A DNA stretch of 10,479 nt. It comes from an uncultured beta proteobacterium (GTDB taxonomy: Bacteria > Pseudomonadota > Gammaproteobacteria > Burkholderiales > Rhodocyclaceae). The position numbers and the translations under genes were made by a program. Under the pieces are notes generated by a model. The model had not been told where the DNA came from. It worked only from the letters and a program-made list of their open reading frames with translations, and did not search any database. The stretch is from assembly GCA_903953145.1 (NCBI GenBank), contig CAJBIL010000180.1, positions 1 to 10,479 on the forward strand, in the 5' to 3' direction. This document shows positions 6,033-10,479 of this stretch, in pieces (within the stretch, counting starts at the first letter, position 1; every line of letters begins with the position of its first letter).

Positions 6033-7084
6033 ACATTAATAATTCATCATTAATGAGCATAATCGATCTGCACCGGGAGACATGGAATCGCCTTGCCGCC
6101 CGACGCGCCCAGCTGCCTCATGCCCTGTTGCTGTCCGGGCAGCGCGGAATCGGCAAGTTTGAACTGGCACGCCGTTTTGCCGAATCACTGCTCTGCGAAA
6201 ATCTTACATCAGCCGGTGAAGCCTGCGGCACCTGTCCTGCTTGTGGCTGGCTGGCACAGTCAAACCACCCGGATTTCCGCTTGCTGCAACCGGATGCGCT
6301 TGCCGAAGAGGAAGCTGAGAGCGAAGAAGCGAGTCGTACCAAAAAAGCCAGTCAGCAAATCACGATTGGCCAAGTGCGTGCGCTTGATGATTTCCTTCAT
6401 GTCGGTACGCACCGGCACGGCGCCCGCATTATCTTGATTAATCCGGCCGAAGCGATGAATCGGGCAACGGCAAACTCACTTCTTAAATCACTTGAAGAAC
6501 CAATCCCAAATACATTGTTTTTATTGGTTTCTAATGAGCCTGACCGATTGCTGCCCACCATTCGTAGCCGCTGTCAGACGATCCCTGTAACGCAACCCGC
6601 ACCATCGCTTGCTACAGAATGGTTGCGGCAGTCCGGTGTCGATGACGCCGAGCGCTGGTTGGCACTTGCCGGTGGATCACCTCTGCTGGCGGTTGAGTTA
6701 GGCGCGCCGGAAGAACGTATTCTGCTTGATGCGCTGATCAGCCAAATGTCGCGTGGCAAAAATATCGATCCGATTTTTGCAGCAGGTGCCGTTGATAAAG
6801 TGCTTAAATCTGAAAAAGGGGTTGCTCCGCTCAAAAGACTGGTCGAGTGGTCACAAAAATGGCTCTTCGACCTGTTGCTGGCGAGTGAAGGTTTGCCGCT
6901 GCGTTACTTCGTTACCCAAGCCCCGCTTATCAAGCAAACAGCACAGGATGCAGATAGCCGAAAACTCTTGGCATTCAACAGGAAAGCGATACAATATAAA
7001 GCACAGTGTGAGCAACCATTGAACAGCCGATTGTTTCTCGAAGATTTCTTCGTAAGCTACGCGGCGCTTTTCCGGATGACTTAA
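6029..7084 (+). CDS. holB: DNA polymerase III delta-prime subunit (clamp loader)
   Basis: HolB is the delta-prime subunit of the clamp loader that places the beta clamp on DNA. Numbered from ATG 6029, the protein has 351 residues. Seen: SGQRGIGK at residues 36-43 (Walker A-like with Lys43), a four-cysteine zinc module (Cys56, 66, 69, 72), an acidic stretch with seven Glu between residues 92 and 101, AEAMNRATANSLLKSLEEP, and the SRC motif at 180-182 that supplies the arginine finger in clamp loaders. Start choice: ATG 6029 overlaps the tmk stop as ATGA; TTG 6023 and ATG 6053 are also in frame, and conserved sequence begins only near residue 9-10, so 6053 is a real alternative. A small AT-rich hairpin lies between these starts. 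pilZ follows after 7 bp. Confidence 0.93.
   Translation: MNINNSSLMSIIDLHRETWNRLAARRAQLPHALLLSGQRGIGKFELARRFAESLLCENLTSAGEACGTCPACGWLAQSNHPDFRLLQPDALAEEEAESEEASRTKKASQQITIGQVRALDDFLHVGTHRHGARIILINPAEAMNRATANSLLKSLEEPIPNTLFLLVSNEPDRLLPTIRSRCQTIPVTQPAPSLATEWLRQSGVDDAERWLALAGGSPLLAVELGAPEERILLDALISQMSRGKNIDPIFAAGAVDKVLKSEKGVAPLKRLVEWSQKWLFDLLLASEGLPLRYFVTQAPLIKQTAQDADSRKLLAFNRKAIQYKAQCEQPLNSRLFLEDFFVSYAALFRMT
6034..6055 (+). repeat. AT-rich inverted repeat between alternative holB starts
   Basis: CATTAAT (6034-6040) and ATTAATG (6049-6055) form perfect 7-bp arms around an 8-nt loop. The second arm contains the in-frame ATG at 6053. The hairpin starts 5 nt after the ATG at 6029. In the mRNA it could mask the inner start or modulate initiation, but it is weak in base composition and could be chance. 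Confidence 0.4.
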
Positions 7085-7091
7085 GCCATAC

Positions 7092-7475
7092 ATGTCGGAC
7101 GTAGAAACTGCCAAGCCTGCCGCAAGTAGCCCGCCACCGCGCCCCAGCGTTCTCTCGCTGAATATCAACTCGAAATCAGCGCTCTATGCTGCTTATATGC
7201 CACATTTGCGTAACGGGGGAATTTTTATCCCCACATCGCGAATTTATGGCTTGGGTGATGAGGTTTTCATGTTGTTATCGCTGATGGACGATCCGGCAAA
7301 GCTGCCGATTGCCGGTGCTGTGGTCTGGATTACCCCGCCAGGCGCCCAGAACAGTAAAGCTCAGGGGATCGGCGTTCAGTTCAAAAGCGACGAAAGTGGA
7401 ATTGAAGCGCGTCGTAAAATTGAAGGCTTGCTGGGTGGCGTAATGCAATCAAGTCGCCCGACCCACACGATCTAA
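7092..7475 (+). CDS. pilZ: Type IV pilus assembly protein PilZ
   Basis: The 127-residue product closely resembles the founding PilZ protein needed for type IV pilus biogenesis and twitching. Recognised segments are SLNINSKSALYAAYMPHLRNGG, split here as the N-terminal strand region and the YMPHLRNGGIFIPT loop, then LGDEVFMLLSLMDDP, GAVVWITPPGAQ, GIGVQF and a C-terminal RPTHTI. The first ~18 residues are Pro/Ser/Ala-rich and probably disordered. Like the founding PilZ, it lacks the RxxxR motif that canonical PilZ domains use to bind c-di-GMP, so direct binding is unlikely. Known biology: this class works through protein contacts (the extension ATPase PilB and FimX in xanthomonads). Its position between holB and tatD matches Pseudomonas. 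It suggests the host has type IV pili, whose structural genes are outside the window. Confidence 0.95.
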   Translation: MSDVETAKPAASSPPPRPSVLSLNINSKSALYAAYMPHLRNGGIFIPTSRIYGLGDEVFMLLSLMDDPAKLPIAGAVVWITPPGAQNSKAQGIGVQFKSDESGIEARRKIEGLLGGVMQSSRPTHTI

Positions 7476-7485
7476 CGGCTTTCCC

Positions 7486-8268
7486 ATGCTTGTCGATTCG
7501 CACTGCCATCTTGACTTTCCTGATCTGGTCGTAAATCTCCCGCAAATACTGCAACAAATGCACGATAACGACGTCGGTTGCGCTGTCTGCATTGGCGTTA
7601 ATCTAGAGAAGTTGCCGGGTATTCTGATACTGGCGGATACTTACCCGCACATTTTCGCCTCAGTCGGCGTTCATCCTGAGTCAACCGATGTTCGAGAACC
7701 GAACGTCGATGAACTCGTGCAACTGGCTTCGCACCCGAAAGTCATTGCCATTGGAGAAACCGGACTCGATTACTATTGGCACAAAGACGCGCCCGAGTGG
7801 CAGCGCGAGCGCTTCCGAACACATATCCGCGCCGCCCGTCTGAGCATTAAGCCGCTGGTGATTCACACGCGTGATGCTGCGGCAGATACCTTGCAAGTAA
7901 TGAAGGAGGAAGGGGCAGGGGAGGTCGGTGGCATCATGCACTGCTTCACTGAGAGCTGGGATGTAGCCAAGGCAGCGCTGGATCAAGGCTTTTATATCTC
8001 TTTTTCAGGCATTGTGACTTTCAAAAATGCACTGGCGATTAAAGAAGTCGCGCGCAATGTACCTCTTGACCGATTGCTGGTCGAAACGGATTCGCCCTAC
8101 CTGGCACCTGTCCCATATCGCGGAAGACAAAATCAGCCCGGCTATGTAAAACATGTCGCTGAAGAAATCGCGCGCTTGCGCGGTCTGGAATTCGAGGAAG
8201 TAGTCGCTGCCACAACTGAGAATTTTTTCCGTTTGTTTCCAGAAGTACACTCGAGAATTTCTCAATGA
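7486..8268 (+). CDS. TatD-family metal-dependent hydrolase/deoxyribonuclease
   Basis: TatD proteins are TIM-barrel, two-metal enzymes; studied members are 3'-5' exonucleases or DNases, with roles proposed in DNA repair and quality control. The 260-residue product shows all expected metal ligands: HCH at residues 6-8 (His6, His8), Glu91 in GETGLDYYW, His127 in VIHTRDA, His152 in MHCFTES and Asp202 in ETDSPYLAP. The RGRQNQPGYV segment and C-terminal TTENFFRLF are also typical. It is the YcfH-like branch found next to holB in many Proteobacteria, so the exact symbol (tatD or ycfH) is uncertain. No strong Shine-Dalgarno precedes the ATG, 10 bp after pilZ, which suggests coupling. Its stop overlaps the ankyrin gene start by 4 nt (ATGA). 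Confidence 0.95.
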   Translation: MLVDSHCHLDFPDLVVNLPQILQQMHDNDVGCAVCIGVNLEKLPGILILADTYPHIFASVGVHPESTDVREPNVDELVQLASHPKVIAIGETGLDYYWHKDAPEWQRERFRTHIRAARLSIKPLVIHTRDAAADTLQVMKEEGAGEVGGIMHCFTESWDVAKAALDQGFYISFSGIVTFKNALAIKEVARNVPLDRLLVETDSPYLAPVPYRGRQNQPGYVKHVAEEIARLRGLEFEEVVAATTENFFRLFPEVHSRISQ

Positions 8269-8942
8269 AGACCCGAAAATTATTGTTTTCTTTGCTGTTT
8301 TTAAGCCTGTCAGCCACTTTTTCAATCGGTGCTAAAGCGGGGGTTTATGATGAAATGCTCTCAGCGCTCAAATCCGACGATACCGGCGCCGTCGTTGATT
8401 TTCTCAATCGAGGCGTAGATGTCAATACGGTTGATATTGAAGGCAACTCGCTCGTCATGCTGGCGGTCAGGGAGAATAACGCGGCACTGCTCGATCAGTT
8501 GATTTTGCGCCGCGCACGGCTTAATCTGCGCAACCGGAATGGCGACACGGCATTACGCATGGCCGCATTTACAGGAAAGTTGCCATTTGTTCAACGCTTG
8601 GTCGAAGCGGGTGCAGAGGTCAATATGTATGGCTGGTCGCCGCTCAGTTACGCAGCATTCAACGGCCATGCAGCCATTGTTGAATACCTATTGAAGCGCG
8701 GAAGCGAAATCAATGCCGCCACAGAAAACGGCTCGACAGCCCTGCTGCTCGCGGCTCGTAACGGACATCGTGAAGTGGTCGATGTACTAATCAAGCACCA
8801 AGCCGACACAAATATAGAAACTGAAAGTGGCGAAACAGCGCTGGACTGGGCAGAAAAAACAAACAATACGGATATTGCCAAGCAACTGCGTGCAGCAGGC
8901 GCTAATAGTGGCAAAAGTATTGTTATTGAAGTCTCAAAGTGA
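8265..8942 (+). CDS. Secreted/periplasmic ankyrin-repeat protein
   Basis: The 225-residue product starts with a clear Sec signal peptide: basic MKTRK, a hydrophobic core to about residue 21 and a likely cleavage site AKA|G after residue 25. The mature part is built almost entirely of ankyrin repeats from about residue 27 to 215, roughly six units. The best are NGDTALRMAAFTGKLPFVQR, GWSPLSYAAFNGHAAIVEYL, NGSTALLLAARNGHREVVDV and SGETALDWAEKTNNTDIAKQ. The repeat starting near residue 120 has a shortened beginning. No enzymatic domain is visible, so it is probably a protein-binding periplasmic or exported protein; its partner is unknown. The ATGA overlap with tatD points to co-translation and makes it the last gene of the operon. 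Its 3' end overlaps the opposing exonuclease gene by 9 bp, with no evident terminator. Confidence 0.92.
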   Translation: MKTRKLLFSLLFLSLSATFSIGAKAGVYDEMLSALKSDDTGAVVDFLNRGVDVNTVDIEGNSLVMLAVRENNAALLDQLILRRARLNLRNRNGDTALRMAAFTGKLPFVQRLVEAGAEVNMYGWSPLSYAAFNGHAAIVEYLLKRGSEINAATENGSTALLLAARNGHREVVDVLIKHQADTNIETESGETALDWAEKTNNTDIAKQLRAAGANSGKSIVIEVSK

Positions 8943-10325
8943 AGCGGGCAGGGTGATGATTCGGACTTTTCCGGCCCGGATAAACTTGTTAAGTATCCGG
9001 TATATATCCGGGTCAAAAGCAGTTTTGTCCGAAGTCTCCAGTCCTTCATATAACGCTTGCTCGTTCTGCACTGTACCGAGATAACGCCAGTTGGCAACAA
9101 GGTGAAAGTCCTCGCGCATACCAAATTCATCGCGCTCAACCAGCGCAATAGGGCCTTTGTAAGGCCATTTTTTTAGTTTGAATTTAGCCAGGGCTGTCAT
9201 CAACCGAACGCTGTGCAGCGAAACGGCTTCCTTACCGATACAAGTACCGCGACACAGTTTTTGTTTGTATCCAACACATGCACCCTCCTTATTCGGTTCG
9301 CCAAGCCCCAGTTGTGTGTAGCAAAGATGATGCGCTTCAGCCAGTTTGCGCAAGGCCTGAGTCGCTTCACGCCGGTTCATATAGAGTCCAAACAGATCGT
9401 CCGTTGAACCAAAATCCATGTTGCTTGAAAAAACCAGTGTCGGTCGAAAGTTTCCTTCTGCAACCTGAAGCAATTGCCAGGAACACAACTCATCGGCCGG
9501 CTTGCGGTTTGAGCGTGACAACTCATTCTCATAAAGCCGTCCCCCCAGCTCACCGGCCGCTTCATGCCATTCAATACGCCAGATGTTGCGCACCAGCGCA
9601 GTATCCCGGCAAGCCGGCGCAAAGTTGGCAATAACCTGCTGGCGGATATTGGTTGAACGCTTAACCTGCAACAAAGCACCATCTTCTGCATACAAGGCAA
9701 AGGCGCCTGGTGCCTCGGGAAGGTCATCGATGATTGCAGGATCGATCTGTGGCGGCAATTCCGGCCGTCCAACGATGAGCGCGACGGCCTGCCGGATATT
9801 GTCCGCAGGAAGTTCTTCATGCCAGCGTTGCCAGAGTTCCCAAAGAACGCGAGCATCGGCCAGCGCCCGATGACGATCTCCGACATTCAATCCATGACGT
9901 TCAACCAGCGTATCCAGATTGTGGCGGTGATGCGCTGGAAAAAGTTTTCGTGACAACTTGACAGTGCACAAAGATGGCGCCCGGAAGTCAATACCGAGAC
10001 GCTTGAATTCACGCTTAAGGAAACCGTAGTCGAACCGTGCATTGTGTGCAATGAACAGACGACCATGCAATTTTTCGGCAACCAGCGCCGCAACCTCGGA
10101 AAATTTTGGCGCGGAAGCAACCATTCCCGTATCGATGCCCGTTAGCCCCGTAATAAAACTGGAAACACTTGTTTCGGGGTTGATTAGGATGCTCCATTCG
10201 CGGGCACCGTTCAAATCAACCTCGATCAGCCCAATTTCAATGATCCGGTCATTCGCAAAGTTTGCACCGGTCGTTTCGAGGTCGACAAAAACAAGCGGTT
10301 CAGGTACTAAAAGTGGATTCATCAT
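8934..10325 (-). CDS. DEDDh 3'-5' exonuclease fused to a degenerate UvrC/Cho-like GIY-YIG region
   Basis: Numbered from ATG 10325 (463 residues), the N-terminal domain (about 10-170) is a DnaQ/epsilon-type exonuclease. All DEDDh residues are visible: Asp15 and Glu17 in DLETTG, Asp99 in HNARFD, His152 and Asp157 in HRALADA. Residues ~200-275 resemble the GIY-YIG fold of UvrC and Cho (LPEAPGAFALYAEDGALLQV, then STNIRQQV and LYENEL). The nuclease residues appear changed: GIY Tyr to Phe209, YIG Tyr to Gln220 and the catalytic Arg position to Gln230, with Glu266 kept. A later region with four cysteines (in LCYTQLG, GACVGY, KLCRGTC) matches the UvrC/Cho cysteine-rich segment. Such fusions are known; a role in DNA repair is inferred. 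TTG 10334 could add three residues, but ATG 10325 (or 10322) fits the spacing to GAGTGA better. Confidence 0.9.
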   Translation of the reverse strand: MMNPLLVPEPLVFVDLETTGANFANDRIIEIGLIEVDLNGAREWSILINPETSVSSFITGLTGIDTGMVASAPKFSEVAALVAEKLHGRLFIAHNARFDYGFLKREFKRLGIDFRAPSLCTVKLSRKLFPAHHRHNLDTLVERHGLNVGDRHRALADARVLWELWQRWHEELPADNIRQAVALIVGRPELPPQIDPAIIDDLPEAPGAFALYAEDGALLQVKRSTNIRQQVIANFAPACRDTALVRNIWRIEWHEAAGELGGRLYENELSRSNRKPADELCSWQLLQVAEGNFRPTLVFSSNMDFGSTDDLFGLYMNRREATQALRKLAEAHHLCYTQLGLGEPNKEGACVGYKQKLCRGTCIGKEAVSLHSVRLMTALAKFKLKKWPYKGPIALVERDEFGMREDFHLVANWRYLGTVQNEQALYEGLETSDKTAFDPDIYRILNKFIRAGKVRIITLPASL

Positions 10326-10348
10326 TTCACTCAATTTGAAAAGATATC

Positions 10349-10366
10349 AGATATTCAAGAATATCT
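10349..10366. promoter_or_regulatory. 8-2-8 palindrome upstream of the exonuclease gene, possible operator
   Basis: AGATATTC-AA-GAATATCT is a perfect inverted repeat 23 bp upstream of the ATG at 10325. A further AGATAT half-site sits next to it: AAAGATAT at 10340-10347, which also pairs with ATATCTTT at 10361-10368. It lies where a repressor site for the minus-strand gene would be expected, but no regulator is known and the region is AT-rich. Confidence 0.4.
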
Positions 10367-10374
10367 TTACTTCG

Positions 10375-10390
10375 CATAATTTGTATTATG
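10375..10390. repeat. 6-4-6 inverted repeat in the exonuclease upstream region
   Basis: CATAAT-TTGT-ATTATG is a perfect inverted repeat centred 25 bp from the centre of the neighbouring palindrome. It contains CATAAT-like -10 hexamers on both strands, so it may be part of a promoter. I could not pair it with a convincing -35 element at 16-18 bp on either strand. Confidence 0.35.
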
Positions 10391-10418
10391 TAAACTATTA
10401 AATTCTGCGTGGGATACA

Positions 10419-10479
10419 TTAATTGAGTTCTTCATTTTTTAAGTGTGGTATCGCAACAACCTCAATCCCCTCGTCCCGA
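10419..10479 (-). CDS. Possible C-terminal end of a minus-strand gene (fragment at window edge)
   Basis: On the minus strand a frame open from the window end reads RDEGIEVVAIPHLKNEELN and stops at TAA (10419-10421). The GC content rises again beyond about 10450, as expected when leaving an intergenic region for a gene. Nineteen codons are too few to identify a family, and an open frame this short can arise by chance. If real, the gene lies just upstream of the exonuclease gene on the same strand, with about 93 bp between them. Confidence 0.35.
   Translation of the reverse strand, partial: RDEGIEVVAIPHLKNEELN

Noticed and set aside
8942..9020. Short symmetric TCCGG-C-CCGGA and repeated TATCCGG near the ankyrin/exonuclease convergence
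   Set aside because: Arms are too short and the loop too small for a terminator, and there is no T-tract; they are coding for the exonuclease C-terminus.
9377..9886. 169-codon minus-strand open frame inside the exonuclease gene
   Set aside because: Same strand but a different frame from the supported gene; no motif, and no evidence of a programmed frameshift.
1..10479. Mobile elements, CRISPR arrays, tRNA/rRNA genes, toxin-antitoxin or defence modules
   Set aside because: No repeat-spacer pattern, transposase or integrase motif, cloverleaf-like sequence or defence domain was found on reading both strands.

Overview
The window looks like chromosomal core sequence from a betaproteobacterium. 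A Rhodocyclales-like host (Dechloromonas/Accumulibacter type) is my inference from gene content, protein resemblance and moderately high GC; I ran no search. There are no tRNAs, rRNAs, insertion sequences, phage genes or CRISPR arrays. Coding density is very high, and most neighbouring genes overlap or lie within about 25 bp of each other.

Left block (1-2421, plus strand): the 3' part of a GGDEF-EAL cyclic-di-GMP protein that ends in a zinc-binding CZB domain; then tadA (tRNA A34-to-inosine deaminase); then a small YkuD-type L,D-transpeptidase that has no export signal. Its end overlaps the end of the next, oppositely oriented gene by 31 bp, and a long inverted repeat covers the junction.

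Minus-strand pair (2391-4230): ygfZ (folate-binding iron-sulfur maintenance protein) followed by an NRDE/TANGO2-family gene, probably one transcript. A 186-bp divergent intergenic region (4231-4416) separates ygfZ from the next block.

Central plus-strand operon (4417-8942): mltG, tmk, holB, pilZ, tatD and a secreted ankyrin-repeat gene. It is very compact, with three 4-nt start/stop overlaps and two gaps of 7 and 10 bp. The order mltG-tmk-holB-pilZ-tatD is the one known from Pseudomonas-type gammaproteobacteria. It joins peptidoglycan strand termination, dTTP synthesis, the replicative clamp loader, type IV pilus assembly and a TatD nuclease. The ankyrin gene is the accessory member at the 3' end.

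Right block (8934-10479, minus strand): a two-part protein with a DEDDh (DnaQ-like) exonuclease and a UvrC/Cho-like GIY-YIG region whose catalytic residues look mostly lost. It overlaps the ankyrin gene tail-to-tail by 9 bp. An AT-rich upstream region with two short palindromes follows, and then a possible 3' end of another minus-strand gene at the window edge.

I found no clear new multi-gene system. The items most worth checking are the exonuclease with a decayed GIY-YIG domain and operator-like palindromes upstream, the EAL-CZB fusion, the apparently cytoplasmic L,D-transpeptidase, and the hairpin over the first convergent junction.
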